Source of the DNA: Variovorax sp. PAMC 28711
Lineage (GTDB): Bacteria; Pseudomonadota; Gammaproteobacteria; Burkholderiales; Burkholderiaceae_C
Reading direction: 5' to 3'
NCBI RefSeq assembly: GCF_001577265.1
Contig: NZ_CP014517.1
Location: 124,001-188,000, forward strand
DNA: 64,000 nt
Shown: positions 1-9,832 of the stretch, one piece after another
Layout of the letters: each line of letters starts with the position of its first letter
How positions within the stretch are numbered: the stretch's first letter is position 1
Program-made: the position numbers and the translations under genes
The notes under the pieces: generated by a model
The model's database searches: none
What the model was told of the DNA's origin: nothing
What the model saw: the letters and a program-made list of their open reading frames with translations, nothing else

Positions 1-586
1 GCTTGTCGGCATGCTGCTCGAAATGCGCGATCAATTGCGCCCGGTGCGACGCGCGTTCCGCGGGCTGGCCCAGGCTGTTGAGCTCGAGACGCACGTCGGT
101 GAGCCCGATTCTTTTCCAGAGCGCGGCGGCCAGCAGGATCAGTTCGGCATCGACATCGGGCCCGGCAAAGCCCAGCGCCTCGGCGCCGATTTGATGGAAC
201 TGGCGGTAACGGCCGCGCTGCGGCTTCTCGCGCCGAAACATCGGGCCGGTGTACCAGAGGCGCTTGGGGCCTTCGTAGAGCATGTTGTGCTCGATGACGG
301 CGCGCACCACGCCAGCTGTGTTCTCGGGCCGCATCGCGAGATGTTCGGCCTGGCCGTGTTTGTCGGAGCGGTCTTCGAAGGCGTACATCTCCTTCTCGAC
401 GATGTCCGTGACCTCTCCGATGCCTCGCACGAACAGCGCGGTGTGCTCGAGGATCGGGGTGCGGACGTTTCGGTACGCATACAGGCCCATCAGGTCGCGC
501 ACGATCGCTTCGAGCCATTCCCAACGCGCCGATTCGGGCGGCAATATGTCGTTCATGCCTTTGACGGCAGTCAGTTTGTCAACCAT
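1..586 (-). CDS. hisS: Histidyl-tRNA synthetase, N-terminal part (cut by window edge)
   Basis: Class II aminoacyl-tRNA synthetase that charges tRNA-His in the cytoplasm. The reading frame starts with ATG at 586 ([19 protein letters not shown]), runs on the minus strand and leaves the window at base 1 without a stop, so about 195 N-terminal residues are visible. The opening K-G-(M/T)-x-D-(I/L)-L-P stretch, the class II motif 2 region ([17 protein letters not shown]) and the RPENTAG motif are typical of HisS. It lies 14 bases downstream of ispG in the same direction and belongs to the ndk-rlmN-pilF-rodZ-ispG-hisS run that is conserved in beta- and gamma-proteobacteria. Identity is certain; only the C-terminal part is missing. 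Confidence 0.95.
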   Translation of the reverse strand, partial: MVDKLTAVKGMNDILPPESARWEWLEAIVRDLMGLYAYRNVRTPILEHTALFVRGIGEVTDIVEKEMYAFEDRSDKHGQAEHLAMRPENTAGVVRAVIEHNMLYEGPKRLWYTGPMFRREKPQRGRYRQFHQIGAEALGFAGPDVDAELILLAAALWKRIGLTDVRLELNSLGQPAERASHRAQLIAHFEQHADK

Positions 587-600
587 GTTGCTCGACGGTG

Positions 601-1875
601 TCAGGCCGCGACAGCGCGATCGCTGCCAAAGCGTTTTTCGATGTAGTTCTCGACCAGCTGGTGGAACTCGTTCGCGATGTTGTCGCCGCGCAGGGTCAGC
701 GCTTTCTGCCCGTCGATGAAGACCGGTGCGGCCGGCGCCTCGCCGGTGCCCGGCAGGCTGATGCCGATGTCGGCGTGCTTGCTTTCGCCCGGGCCGTTCA
801 CGATGCAGCCCATGACGGCAACCTTGAGCGTCTCGACGCCAGGGTATTTCTTGCGCCACACCGGCATCTGCTGGCGCAGGTAGTCGTCGATGTGCTTGGC
901 GAGCTCCTGGAACGTGGTGCTGGTGGTGCGCCCGCAACCCGGACACGCAGTGACGCTGGGGACGAAAATCCGCAGTCCGAGTGCCTGCAGGATTTCGTTG
1001 GCGATCACCACTTCCTGCGTGCGCGCCTCGCCGGGCTGCGGCGTGAGCGAGACGCGGATGGTGTCGCCAATGCCTTCCTGCAGCAGGATCGACAGCGCAG
1101 TGGCCGAAGCGACTGTGCCCTTGGTGCCCATGCCAGCCTCGGTGAGGCCCAGGTGCAGCGGGTAGTCGCAACGCCTGGCGAGTTCGCGGTAGACCGAAAT
1201 CAGGTCCTGCACGCCGCTCACCTTGCAACTGAGGATGATCTGGTCGCCGTTCATGCCCATCGACTCGGCCAGCTTGGCGGAGTCGATGGCCGAGGTGATC
1301 AGCGCCTCGTACATCACTGACTTGGCGCCCCAGGGCTCGGGCCGCTGGCTGTTGATGTCCATCAGATGCGCCAGCAGTTCCTGGTCGAGACTGCCCCAGT
1401 TCACACCGATGCGCACCGGCTTGTTCCAGCGCATCGCGGCCTCGATCATCTGGCCGAACTGCTTGTCCTTCTTGTCGCCCTTGCCCACGTTGCCGGGGTT
1501 GATGCGGTACTTGCTGAGCGCTTCGGCACAGGCCGGATAGTCGGTCAGCAAGCGATGCCCGTTGTAGTGGAAGTCGCCGATCAGCGGCACGTCGATGCCC
1601 ATGCGGTCGAGCTGCTCACGGATGTACGGCACCTGGGCCGCCGCCTCGGGCGTGTTGACCGTGATGCGCACCATTTCCGAGCCGGCGATAGCGAGTTCTT
1701 TCACCTGAATCGCGGTGCCGATCGCGTCGACGGTGTCGGTGTTGGTCATCGACTGGACACGCACCGGGGCGTCGCCGCCCACGGTGACGATGCGCGGTCC
1801 CCAAACCACCTGGGCCTGACGCGAGTGGCGCGGCTTCGGCGCTGCGGCGTCGATCGGGAAGCCCTCGACGGTCAC
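601..1875 (-). CDS. ispG: 4-hydroxy-3-methylbut-2-enyl diphosphate synthase (IspG/GcpE)
   Basis: Penultimate enzyme of the MEP isoprenoid pathway; it reductively opens MEcPP to HMBPP using a [4Fe-4S] cluster. The protein is 424 residues with a TIM-barrel N-terminus ([11 protein letters not shown] near residue 38) and the cluster ligands Cys311, Cys314 (CPGCGR) and Cys357 ([11 protein letters not shown], with the catalytic Glu). I chose the GTG start at 1875 because it overlaps the stop of the upstream rodZ-like gene by four bases (GTGA) and because the protein then begins at the usual place. An open frame continues upstream but is antisense-type low-complexity sequence. The length is close to other proteobacterial IspG proteins. 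The overlap indicates translational coupling. Confidence 0.96.
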   Translation of the reverse strand: MTVEGFPIDAAAPKPRHSRQAQVVWGPRIVTVGGDAPVRVQSMTNTDTVDAIGTAIQVKELAIAGSEMVRITVNTPEAAAQVPYIREQLDRMGIDVPLIGDFHYNGHRLLTDYPACAEALSKYRINPGNVGKGDKKDKQFGQMIEAAMRWNKPVRIGVNWGSLDQELLAHLMDINSQRPEPWGAKSVMYEALITSAIDSAKLAESMGMNGDQIILSCKVSGVQDLISVYRELARRCDYPLHLGLTEAGMGTKGTVASATALSILLQEGIGDTIRVSLTPQPGEARTQEVVIANEILQALGLRIFVPSVTACPGCGRTTSTTFQELAKHIDDYLRQQMPVWRKKYPGVETLKVAVMGCIVNGPGESKHADIGISLPGTGEAPAAPVFIDGQKALTLRGDNIANEFHQLVENYIEKRFGSDRAVAA

Positions 1876-2810
1876 GACTTCACCTCGAAACGCGCGATAC
1901 CGCCGCCCTTCGTCACCGGCGCCAGGTCGAAGGCCTTGCCGCGCACCTGAACGTCGACACCGGAAGCGCGGCCCACCACGACCGACAACGGCAGCGTGCC
2001 CGAAAGGCCCACCGTTTCGCCAGCCGTTACCGTCCGACGCAACAGTTGCTTGCCGCCGGCTTCCGACACCGTGATCCACGAGTCGGCACGCGCCACGAAG
2101 ACGAGGATGTTGCCACTGGCGTTCGCGGGCTGCGCGGGCACGCCGTCCTGGACGGTCGCGGCGGGCGACGTGGTGGCGCCGATCAGGCCAGCGGCCGCAG
2201 GTGCCACCGGCTGGGCAGACGGCACCACGGATTCGACGACCGTGCCGGGCGCCCGTGCAGCCTCAGGCGTTTCGGGTTCCGTCGAGGCGCCGATGGCCGC
2301 ATCGCCGCGCGCGGTGATGCGGGCGATGGAGGCGCTGAGCTGCTCGAAGGTGGATTGCGGCAGCCAGAAGATCGCGGCGGTGCCGAGCAACAGGATCACC
2401 ACGACCGCAACGAGCAAACGCGACGGCCGCCAGCCCGCACCGCTGCGGCCGGCGCGCGGCGCACCCGAACGAAACGATGTGCTGATGGTCCGGTCCGCAT
2501 CGGCCAGACCGGCGCGGGGCGACCCCGGCAGCTTGGCGAGCACGGGCGCCGGATCGATCTTGAAGGCGCGACATACGCTGGCGGCCAGGGCACGCGCAAA
2601 CACCGGGTCGGGCAACGCGTCGATGTCGTCGTTCTCGAGCGCTTCAAGCTTCTGCGTTGAAACCTTCAGTGCAGCAGCAACCACCTCGATGTGCAAGCCG
2701 TGCGCTTCGCGCGCCTCGCGCAACATGTCGCCGGCGCTCATCTGGCTGGTATCGCCGACCACGAGGGGCGCCGCCTGGGACGCGCCGAATTCGCTCGCTC
2801 GCTCAATCAT
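1872..2810 (-). CDS. rodZ: RodZ-like helix-turn-helix membrane protein
   Basis: 312 residues. Residues about 25-95 form a Cro/CI-like HTH of the RodZ type ([13 protein letters not shown]...[12 protein letters not shown]). A single membrane span follows at about 130-152 ([19 protein letters not shown]), then an Ala/Pro/Thr-rich periplasmic linker and a C-terminal beta domain of the DUF4115 type ([14 protein letters not shown]...). RodZ links MreB to the cell-wall elongation machinery in rods. The gene overlaps the end of pilW/pilF by 8 bases and ispG by 4 bases, the gene order usual in proteobacteria. The assignment rests on architecture and position; the cytoskeletal function is inferred from the family. 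Confidence 0.85.
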   Translation of the reverse strand: MIERASEFGASQAAPLVVGDTSQMSAGDMLREAREAHGLHIEVVAAALKVSTQKLEALENDDIDALPDPVFARALAASVCRAFKIDPAPVLAKLPGSPRAGLADADRTISTSFRSGAPRAGRSGAGWRPSRLLVAVVVILLLGTAAIFWLPQSTFEQLSASIARITARGDAAIGASTEPETPEAARAPGTVVESVVPSAQPVAPAAAGLIGATTSPAATVQDGVPAQPANASGNILVFVARADSWITVSEAGGKQLLRRTVTAGETVGLSGTLPLSVVVGRASGVDVQVRGKAFDLAPVTKGGGIARFEVKS

Positions 2811-3633
2811 TGAAATTTCCGCGTTCGTACGCCAGGGCCTCCCGCGACTGGGGGAAGCGACGTTGCAGTTGGACCGCGAGTTGCGTCAGCGCTTCGCGGT
2901 TGCCGAGCTTGCGCTCGATCTTGATGCCGAGCCACAGCGTTTCGGCATTGGCCGATGGGCTGTTGTTCACCCGGCGAATATAGAACTGGGCACGCGAGAC
3001 GTCATCGCGCTGCCAAAGGAGGGACCCCAAGTTGAAGCCGACCACCGGATTGCCAGCGTCGATTTCGTACGCCTGCATCAAGCTGCGTTCGGCGCCGGCC
3101 CGGTCGCCCGCTTTGAGCAGGCACACGCCCTGCGTCATGAGCGTTTTGGCGCGGTCGCTGTAGTTCGGGATTGCCAGCGCTTGCGAGAACTGCTGCGCCG
3201 CATCGGCAAAGCGGTTTTGCTGGCACAGCAGCCAGCCGTAGTTGTGCAGAGTGTCCGGGTCGCGCGGGTTGATCGCGATCGAGCGGCGGAAGCTGTCCTC
3301 CGCCAGACCAGCGTCGTCGAGGCGCATGTAGACGAGGCCACGCAGGTTGAACGCCTCGGCGTAGTTCGGATCGGCAGACAGCGCCTGCTTGATTTCATCC
3401 AGTGCGACGGTGGGTTGGCCGGCGCCGAAATAGCCGATGGCCAGCTCGAGCCGAAGCCGCGCGCGCTTGCGACCGCTGCCCTCGTCCGACTCGGTCACCA
3501 TTTCCGCACCGTTGCCGGCGGTGCTGCCGACCGTGGTGCCCTTGCCGGCGCACCCTGCCAGCACCACGCCAGCAGCAAGACAGAAAAGCGCACGCACCAG
3601 GAGCTTGGGCGGAATCGGAAAAACCATGGTCAT
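2803..3633 (-). CDS. pilW: Type IV pilus biogenesis/stability lipoprotein PilW (PilF), TPR repeats
   Basis: 276-residue outer-membrane lipoprotein. The N-terminus MTMVFPIPPKLLVRALF continues into a hydrophobic signal and a lipobox LAGC. After a short Ser/Gly/Glu linker the rest is a stack of tetratricopeptide repeats (for example QPTVALDEIKQALSADPNYA and DTLHNYGWLLCQQNRFADA). PilW/PilF family proteins act as pilotins for the PilQ secretin in type IV pili. I place the start at 3633, four bases after the rlmN stop, with an AGGAA about ten bases upstream; an ATG at 3654 overlapping rlmN is possible. No other pilus gene is in the window, but this location between rlmN and rodZ is the standard one. 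Confidence 0.9.
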   Translation of the reverse strand: MTMVFPIPPKLLVRALFCLAAGVVLAGCAGKGTTVGSTAGNGAEMVTESDEGSGRKRARLRLELAIGYFGAGQPTVALDEIKQALSADPNYAEAFNLRGLVYMRLDDAGLAEDSFRRSIAINPRDPDTLHNYGWLLCQQNRFADAAQQFSQALAIPNYSDRAKTLMTQGVCLLKAGDRAGAERSLMQAYEIDAGNPVVGFNLGSLLWQRDDVSRAQFYIRRVNNSPSANAETLWLGIKIERKLGNREALTQLAVQLQRRFPQSREALAYERGNFND

Positions 3634-3637
3634 TGCG

Positions 3638-4813
3638 TCAGTGTTCCTGGACATTCGGAAGAACCCGCGTATCGCGGGACGGGTGCAAAACGATGGTCTT
3701 GTGACCGGATTCGCGACGTTGCGCCATGCGCTCAGCAGCGCGGGTGCGGTCCTTGACATCCCCAGCCAGTTGGCCGCAGGCCGCATCGATGTCGTCGCCG
3801 CGCGTCTTGCGCACGGTGGTCACGATCCCGGCCTCGCTCAACACCCTGGCGAACGCCAGCACCCGCGGCTGCGGCGAGCGCAGCAGACCGGATGCCGGAA
3901 ACGGGTTGAACGGAATGAGGTTGAACTTGCACGAGACGCCCTGACCGCGCACGAGGTCCACGAGCTGCTGCGCATGCTCAGGCTGGTCGTTCACGCCGTC
4001 GAGCATGCAGTATTCGAAGGTGATGAAGTCGCGCGGCGCATGCGCCAGGTAGCGCTTGCAGGCTTCAAGCAGTTCGGCAATCGGGTATTTGCGATTGAGC
4101 GGCACGAGGTCGTCGCGCAGCGCGTCGTTCGGCGCGTGCAGCGACACCGCCAATGCCACCGGGCAGTCGCCTCCGAGCCGATCGATCATGGGCACCACGC
4201 CGGAGGTGGACACCGTCACGCGACGGCGCGACAGGCCATAAGCGTTGTCGTCGAGCATGGTGCGCAAGGCGGGCACCAGCGCGGTGTAGTTTTGGAGCGG
4301 CTCGCCCATGCCCATCATCACGACGTTGGAGATGACGCGGCCTTCCTGGCCGGGATCGCGCTTCAGGTGCTTGCGCAGGAAATGCTCGGCGAACCAGATC
4401 TGCGCCACGATCTCGCCCGTGGTCAGGTTGCGGCTGAAGCCCTGGTGCCCGGTGGAGCAAAAGCGGCAGCCTACGGCACAGCCGGCTTGCGACGACACGC
4501 ACAGGGTGCCACGGTCGTCTTCGGGAATGAACACGGCCTCGACCGCATTGCCGTCGCCCACGTCGAACAGCCACTTGATCGTGCCGTCGGTGGATTCCTG
4601 CTGCGTGGCGACCGGCAGCGCTTCGATGCGCGCGGTGGTCGCCAGCTTTTCGCGCAGCGACTTCGCGAGATCGGTCATCTCGGAGAAATCGCGTGCGCCG
4701 CGCTGATGGATCCAGCGAAACAGCTGGGTCGCGCGAAAACGCTTTTCGCCCAGCCGCTCGCAAAACGCGGCCAACCCCTCCAGATCGAACTCGAGCAGGT
4801 TGGTCGTCGTCAT
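3638..4813 (-). CDS. rlmN: 23S rRNA (A2503-C2)/tRNA (A37-C2) methyltransferase RlmN
   Basis: Radical-SAM enzyme that methylates C2 of A2503 in 23S rRNA and A37 in some tRNAs. 391 residues from the ATG at 4813 ([17 protein letters not shown]). The radical-SAM CxxxCxxC cluster motif is present ([11 protein letters not shown]), as are the mechanistic Cys in the C-terminal region ([18 protein letters not shown]) and the conserved [10 protein letters not shown] and AVSLHAPND segments. The N-terminal accessory domain ([18 protein letters not shown]) contacts RNA. It lies 22 bases after ndk and 4 before pilW, so it is probably co-transcribed. A longer upstream open frame is not supported because it reads back into ndk. 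Confidence 0.97.
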   Translation of the reverse strand: MTTTNLLEFDLEGLAAFCERLGEKRFRATQLFRWIHQRGARDFSEMTDLAKSLREKLATTARIEALPVATQQESTDGTIKWLFDVGDGNAVEAVFIPEDDRGTLCVSSQAGCAVGCRFCSTGHQGFSRNLTTGEIVAQIWFAEHFLRKHLKRDPGQEGRVISNVVMMGMGEPLQNYTALVPALRTMLDDNAYGLSRRRVTVSTSGVVPMIDRLGGDCPVALAVSLHAPNDALRDDLVPLNRKYPIAELLEACKRYLAHAPRDFITFEYCMLDGVNDQPEHAQQLVDLVRGQGVSCKFNLIPFNPFPASGLLRSPQPRVLAFARVLSEAGIVTTVRKTRGDDIDAACGQLAGDVKDRTRAAERMAQRRESGHKTIVLHPSRDTRVLPNVQEH

Positions 4814-4835
4814 TGCATCAGGCTGGGTGGCAACC

Positions 4836-5261
4836 TCAACGTGCGTAGACGTTGAGGCCGGCAAAGAAGAACGCCACTTCGGCCTGGGCGGTTTCGGGCG
4901 AATCCGAACCGTGCACGGCGTTGGCATCGATGCTGTCGGCGAAGTCGGCGCGGATGGTGCCGGCGGCTGCCTTCTTGGGGTCCGTGGCGCCCATCAGGTC
5001 ACGGTTCTTGCCGATGGCGTTTTCGCCTTCGAGTGCCTGCACGAAGACCGGGCCCGAGATCATGAATTCGACCAGGTCCTTGAAGAAAGGACGTTCCTTG
5101 TGCACGCCGTAGAACTGTTCTGCTTCGTTGCGCGACAGTTGCACGAGCTTGGCAGCGACAACCTTGAGGCCGGCAGCTTCGAAACGGGAAACGATCTTGC
5201 CGATGACGTTCTTTGCGACGGCGTCGGGCTTGATGATGGAGAGAGTGCGTTCGATGGCCAT
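4836..5261 (-). CDS. ndk: Nucleoside diphosphate kinase
   Basis: Transfers the gamma phosphate between nucleoside tri- and diphosphates through a phospho-histidine. 141 residues, the normal Ndk length, with start ATG at 5261 ([17 protein letters not shown]) preceded by AGGAAG. The active-site motif NAVHGSDS contains the phosphorylated His at about residue 117, and the [17 protein letters not shown] and Kpn-loop-type segments are intact. It is the first gene of the ndk-rlmN-pilW-rodZ-ispG-hisS run. A 172-base leader with small hairpins separates it from rluB, so it probably has its own promoter. Confidence 0.97.
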   Translation of the reverse strand: MAIERTLSIIKPDAVAKNVIGKIVSRFEAAGLKVVAAKLVQLSRNEAEQFYGVHKERPFFKDLVEFMISGPVFVQALEGENAIGKNRDLMGATDPKKAAAGTIRADFADSIDANAVHGSDSPETAQAEVAFFFAGLNVYAR

Positions 5262-5308
5262 TGAAATGCTTCCTGAGAGCTTGGATTTTGAAGAGTTCGG
5301 CCAAGGCT

Positions 5309-5387
5309 GCAACCCTCAGGTTGCATTGCGCTCCCCGTGGGTTGCACTGCCTCGACAAAGCCTCTGATTTTAACCGGCGCAAAGCGC
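5309..5387 (-). promoter_or_regulatory. ndk leader / rluB end region with two short hairpins and a possible -10 box
   Basis: Between rluB (stop at 5434) and ndk (start 5261). Seen: a perfect 6-bp hairpin with a CTCA tetraloop at 5309-5324 (GCAACC/GGTTGC), and a small GGCGC-AAA-GCGCC hairpin at about 5375-5387 followed on the minus strand by a short A/T tract. That tract also reads TAAAAT (5372-5367), a possible -10 for ndk. The same sequence could serve as a weak terminator for rluB. No -35 box is obvious. Promoter and terminator roles are inference. Confidence 0.3.
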
Positions 5388-5433
5388 CAGCCTGATGACG
5401 CAGCGGCAAATGACCGCTGCCGAATTGCTGGAT

Positions 5434-7118
5434 TCAGCGAGGCCGACGGCGCGAGCCGCCGTTGCCGCCGCCCGGCGGCCCGCCGGGACCGCCGCGTCGG
5501 GGCGCCTGCCGCTGCTCCTTGCGCTGGCGCGAAAAACTGTCGGCGCCGATGTAGCCCAGCGATGTTTTCATTGGATCGGGCTGGTTTGCGCCGCTCGGCA
5601 GACCATCCCCGCGGTTCGGGGCGTTGTTGCCGCCGTTGCGGCGTTGACCGCCTTGACCGCCGCCCTGCCCGCCCGGACCACCACCGCCACGATTGCCGCG
5701 CGGACCGCGACCGTCGCCAAGCGGGTTGGGAATCTGCTGCTGGCCGCGTGAATCGTCACGCGGGCCGGCGGCACCCTTACCGCCTTTGCCGCGACGGCGA
5801 TTGTTGTTGTTGCGGCCGCCGCCCTCCGCGCCCGGACCGCCAGGACCGCCAGGACCACGGGGACCGGCCGGACGCGGACCGCGCTCCGCAGCACCATTGC
5901 CAGCAGTCGCCTGAAACAGCGAACGGATGTCGCGGTCGTCCAGCTCCATCCAGGCGCCGCGCTTGAGGCCGCGGGCAGCAACATCGCGCCGTAGCGGATC
6001 CGGATCAGCCGGCTGACCGCATGGCCGACCGCTTCGAAAAGGCGCCGCACCTCGCGGTTGCGCCCTTCGGAAATCGTGACGCGGTACCAGCAGTTGGACC
6101 CTTCGCCGCCGCCGTCTTCGATGCTGCCGAACTGCGCCATGCCGTCGTCCAGCCGCACGCCTTCGAGCAGCTTCTGTCGCTCTTCCTTGTTGATCGCGCC
6201 GAGCACGCGCACCGCGTATTCGCGCTCTAGGCCGAAGCGCGGGTGCATCAGGTTGTTGGCCAGTTCGCCCGAGCTCGTGAAGAGCAGCAGGCCTTCGGTG
6301 TTCAGGTCGAGGCGACCCACCGATTGCCACTTGCCCTGCTGCAGCCGGGGCAGCTTGCGGAACACCGTCGGGCGGTTCTGCGGATCGTCGTGCGTGACCA
6401 CTTCGCCCGCCGGCTTGTGGTACGCGATGACGCGCGCCGGTGGCGGATCGATCCGGTAACGGATCGGCTTGCCGTTGATCTTGACCTGGTCGCCGTACTG
6501 GATGCGCTGACCGATATGGGCCGGCTCGGCGTTCACCGAAATGCGGCCCTGCAGGATCAGCGCTTCCATTTCCAGCCGGGAACCGAGGCCGGCCTGCGCC
6601 AGAACCTTGTGCAGCTTGGGCGAGTCGGCTTCCGGCAACAGCACGCGCTTGAGCGGCGGGACTTCCGGGCTCTCCTCGTCGGCATCGAACTGGCCGGACA
6701 CGACGTCGGCGAAGCTGATCGGCCGGGTCGGCGGCGCATTGCGCAGCGCACGCTCGTTGGCCTTGCGCGCTCGATCGAGGTCGTCGTCCTCGTCGTCGTC
6801 CTCGTCTTCTTCGTCTTGTTCGTCGATCTCTTCGCCGCCGCGGTCGCTTTCGACGCGGCGTTCAGGCAAAGGCGCCACCGCGACGGGCTCGGGCATCGGG
6901 GGCGCCTCGCCGTCGTCCACGGCCTCGCCGTCCTGCGAAGCGTCGGAATCCAGTCCGATCGGCTTGCGCCGGCGCGGACGGCGCTTGCGCGGCGCGGCGT
7001 CACCGGCTTCGGGTTGCGCGCCCTCGGCAGCCGGGACGGGCGTTGCCGCTTCTTTTTCTTCGGAAGAAAGAGGAGCGATCGGCTGGATCGCCGGATCGCC
7101 GGATTCGGAGGAGCTCAT
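5434..7118 (-). CDS. rluB: 23S rRNA pseudouridine synthase RluB family, frameshifted near the C-terminus
   Basis: Makes pseudouridine in the peptidyl-transferase region of 23S rRNA. In corrected frame it has about 561 residues: a basic/acidic low-complexity N-terminus (acidic tract near 93-115), an S4 RNA-binding domain (about 165-225), and a pseudouridine synthase domain with catalytic Asp271 in [11 protein letters not shown] Gly/Arg/Asn-rich tail follows ([27 protein letters not shown]-like). The uncorrected frame leaves the family sequence after RYGAMLLPA at about 5973-5975, where a run of four C (coding strand) expected from [19 protein letters not shown] has only three, and then ends at 5568 with an unrelated Ala/Val/Arg-rich tail. 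Restoring one base gives the expected motif and a stop at 5434. It overlaps scpB by ATGA. Confidence 0.88.
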
Positions 7119-7843
7119 GGTTCGGTTCCGTGCCGGGGTTCGGTCGGCAGATGGGTGTCGGACTCTGCCGCTTCGGGCGGCTCGGGAGAAAGTTCGGCGA
7201 CGGGATCGGCAGCAAGGTCCGCCGTTGGCTCCGCAGGCACCGACGGCGCATCCTGCGGGTCGTCGATGGCCAGCGTGGCCTGCTCGGACTCGCCCATGCG
7301 CGCCAGTGCATCGACCAGCGCGCCCTGCTGCGCCGGCGATTCGATCACCGGCAACTGGTCGAGCGACTCGAGGCCGAGATCGTCGAGGAACTGCCGCGTG
7401 GTCGCGTAGAGGCCCGGGCGGCCGACGGTTTCGCGGTGGCCGATCACCTCGACCCAGTTGCGGTCTTCGAGCTGCTTGATGATCAGCGAGTTGATGGTCA
7501 CGCCCCGGATGTCTTCCATGTCGCCGCGCGTGACGGGCTGGCGGTAGGCAATGATCGCCAACGTTTCCAGCACGGCGCGTGTGTAGCGCGGCGGCTTTTC
7601 GGGATGCAGGCGATCCAGGTGATCGCGCATGTCGGGCCGGCTCTGGAAACGCCAGCCCGTGCCGACGCTGACCAGCTCGAGGCCGCGCTGGGTCCAGTCT
7701 TCCTGCAACTCGACGAGCAACGTCTTGATGGTGTCGGCACCGAGTTCGTCACCGAACAGCACGCGAAGGTCGCGGACCGGCAGCGGCTGGGCCGAACAGA
7801 TCAAGGCGGTTTCGAGAATGCGCTTGGCATCCGCCGTATTCAT
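7115..7843 (-). CDS. scpB: Segregation and condensation protein B (ScpB)
   Basis: Winged-helix kleisin-associated subunit of the SMC-ScpA-ScpB condensin complex, involved in chromosome segregation. 242 residues from ATG 7843 ([17 protein letters not shown]). The two tandem winged helices occupy about residues 1-170, with the signature [21 protein letters not shown] and [18 protein letters not shown]. The last 70 residues are an acidic, Pro/Glu-rich extension typical of Burkholderiales ScpB. The stop overlaps the rluB start (ATGA); scpB-rluB is a widely conserved pair. No scpA is in the window. Confidence 0.93.
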   Translation of the reverse strand: MNTADAKRILETALICSAQPLPVRDLRVLFGDELGADTIKTLLVELQEDWTQRGLELVSVGTGWRFQSRPDMRDHLDRLHPEKPPRYTRAVLETLAIIAYRQPVTRGDMEDIRGVTINSLIIKQLEDRNWVEVIGHRETVGRPGLYATTRQFLDDLGLESLDQLPVIESPAQQGALVDALARMGESEQATLAIDDPQDAPSVPAEPTADLAADPVAELSPEPPEAAESDTHLPTEPRHGTEP

Positions 7844-7970
7844 GGTTCGCGTTATCCGGGAAAGGGCGCTTTCGAAGCGCTTCGTTTCATTGGGATGGAA
7901 ATTGGCGTTGCCGGCACGCAGCGAGTGCAACGCAAGGCCGGCATCGGAAGGCCGGCGCGGCCTGGGGCCG

Positions 7971-8996
7971 TCAGGCGCGATTGTAGTCCAGCCCCAAAGT
8001 CTGCATGGCGGTGGTCAGGTCGGGCGGCACCGGCGCATGGAACGTCATCGCCAGGTTCGTGACGGGGTGCACAAAGGCCAGCCGAAACGCGTGCAAACCC
8101 TGGCGCGCCAGACCGGCCGCCGGCGCGCCGCCATACAGCGCGTCGCCCACCAGCGGATGCCCGAGCGACGCCATGTGGACGCGAATCTGGTGGGTGCGGC
8201 CGGTTTCCAGGGTGCAGCGCACGGTGCAGCCGTCGGCATGGCTGTCGAGGCGCTCGATGAGCGTGCGGGCCGTCTTGCCCGGGTGGCGCTCCAGGTCGAC
8301 GATCGCCATGCGCAGGCGGTTGCGCGGATCGCGCCCGATCGGTGCGTCAACCTGCCGTGCCGCAGCGCCCACCCACGGTTGATGCGCCAGCGCGAGGTAT
8401 TGGCGCTTGACCTCGCGCGCTGCGATCAACGCGACTAGCGCGTCCATGGCGGCGCGCGTCCGGGCCACGACCATGAGTCCGCTGGTGTCGCGGTCCAGCC
8501 GGTGCACGATGCCGGCCCGCGGCAGGAGCACCGCTTTGGGATCGAGCGCGAGCAAGCCGTTCAGCAGCGTGCCGTTCCAATGGCCGGGCGCGGGGTGCAC
8601 GACGAGCCCGGCAGGTTTGTCGATCACCCGCAGGTGCTCGTCCTCGTGGATCACGGTGATCGGCATCGCCTCGGGCCGGAACGCCTGGCTCTGGGGCGTG
8701 GGCCGCAGTTCGATCTGCCCCGCCTCGCCCGCCCGTACGGTGGCCGAGGCCTTGCTCACCGTGCGGCCTTGCAGCACCACCAGCCCCGCTTCGAGCATCT
8801 GCTGCAGGTAGCTGCGCGAAAACTCGGGCACCAGCGCCGCCAGCGCGCGGTCGAGCCGCTGGCCATGTTCGGCCGTGCCGATCACGAAGGGTCGCAGCTC
8901 GCTCGGCTCGCCAATGTCCGCACCCTCTTCCGGCTCGGCCGGGTCGGGGGTAGCGTGCGAGGGGTCGGTCGATATAATTGAGGGCAACTGTTTCAC
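7971..8996 (-). CDS. rluD: 23S rRNA pseudouridine synthase RluD (RluA family)
   Basis: 341 residues. An acidic N-terminal stretch (about 12-35) precedes an S4 domain ([20 protein letters not shown]...) and the RluA-family catalytic domain with [10 protein letters not shown] (catalytic Asp168) and the conserved [14 protein letters not shown] segment. RluD modifies U1911, U1915 and U1917 of 23S rRNA helix 69. The start is a GTG at 8996; no better start or clear SD is seen, so the N-terminus is moderately uncertain. It is divergent from bamD with only 14 bases between start codons, an arrangement common in beta-proteobacteria, so the bamD promoter must lie inside this gene's 5' end. Confidence 0.93.
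   Translation of the reverse strand: MKQLPSIISTDPSHATPDPAEPEEGADIGEPSELRPFVIGTAEHGQRLDRALAALVPEFSRSYLQQMLEAGLVVLQGRTVSKASATVRAGEAGQIELRPTPQSQAFRPEAMPITVIHEDEHLRVIDKPAGLVVHPAPGHWNGTLLNGLLALDPKAVLLPRAGIVHRLDRDTSGLMVVARTRAAMDALVALIAAREVKRQYLALAHQPWVGAAARQVDAPIGRDPRNRLRMAIVDLERHPGKTARTLIERLDSHADGCTVRCTLETGRTHQIRVHMASLGHPLVGDALYGGAPAAGLARQGLHAFRLAFVHPVTNLAMTFHAPVPPDLTTAMQTLGLDYNRA
8973..8978 (+). promoter_or_regulatory. Candidate -10 box for bamD inside the rluD 5' coding region
   Basis: A perfect TATAAT lies on the plus strand 33 bases before the bamD ATG, in otherwise GC-rich DNA and within the first codons of the divergent rluD. No good -35 hexamer is seen 16-18 bases upstream. The call rests on the consensus match and on the 14-base gap, which leaves no other room for a bamD promoter. 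Confidence 0.5.
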
Positions 8997-9010
8997 GAAA
9001 GCCGTATCTG

Positions 9011-9817
9011 ATGTTTCGCTCCAAATTATCGGTGCTCCCCGTCTGGGCGGTCCTTTGCGCCAGCGCCCTGCTGGTTGGCTGCTCGTCGACCAAGGAAGAC
9101 AAGACCGCCAACTGGAGTCCGAACAAGATCTACACGGAAGCCAAGGACGAAGCCGATTCCGGCGCGTACGACAAGGCCGTTCCGCTGTACGAAAAGCTTG
9201 AAGGCCGTGCAGCCGGCACGCCGTTGGCCCAGCAGGCGCAACTCGACAAGGCCTATGCGCAGTTCAAGGCGGGCGACAAGCCGGCGGCGATCGCCACCAT
9301 CGACCGCTTCATGAAGCTGCATCCCGCCAGCCCGGCCGTCGACTACGCGCTGTACCTGAAGGGCGTGGTCAACTTCAACGACGATCTCGGCATGTTCGCG
9401 TCGCTGACGCGCCAGGACCTGGCCGAACGCGACCAGAAGGCCGCCAAGGAATCCTTCCTGGCATTCAAGGAACTGGTGACGCGCTTCCCTGCCTCGCGCT
9501 ACACGCCCGATGCCCGCCAGCGCATGAACTACATCGTGAACTCGCTCGCGCAGTACGAAGTTCATGTGGCCCGCTATTACTACCAGCGGGGCGCCTATCT
9601 GGCTGCCATCAACCGCGCACAGCTCGCGCTGGCGGACTACCGCGAAGTGCCGGCGCTTGAAGAGGCGCTCTACATCATGGTCAAGTCGTACGACGCGCTG
9701 GGCATGCCGCAACTGCGCGACGACGCACAGCGCGTGCTGACCAGCAACTATCCGAAATCCGAATTCCTGGCCAAGGGTTTCCGCACCAAGGACGACCCAT
9801 GGTGGAAGGTCTGGTAA
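9011..9817 (+). CDS. bamD: Outer membrane assembly lipoprotein BamD (ComL)
   Basis: Essential lipoprotein of the BAM complex that inserts beta-barrel proteins into the outer membrane. 268 residues from ATG 9011 (MFRSKLSVLPVWAVLCASALLVGC), giving a signal peptide with lipobox LVGC. Five TPR-like repeats follow (WSPNKIYTEAKDEADSGAYDKAVPLYEKLE; FKAGDKPAAIATIDRFMKLHP; RYTPDARQRMNYIVNSLAQYEVHVARYYYQRGAYLAAINR), split here only for description. Length and repeat order fit BamD. The downstream helicase gene is convergent with only 15 bases between. Confidence 0.95.
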   Translation: MFRSKLSVLPVWAVLCASALLVGCSSTKEDKTANWSPNKIYTEAKDEADSGAYDKAVPLYEKLEGRAAGTPLAQQAQLDKAYAQFKAGDKPAAIATIDRFMKLHPASPAVDYALYLKGVVNFNDDLGMFASLTRQDLAERDQKAAKESFLAFKELVTRFPASRYTPDARQRMNYIVNSLAQYEVHVARYYYQRGAYLAAINRAQLALADYREVPALEEALYIMVKSYDALGMPQLRDDAQRVLTSNYPKSEFLAKGFRTKDDPWWKVW

Positions 9818-9832
9818 GCCGGCCTTCCGCGC

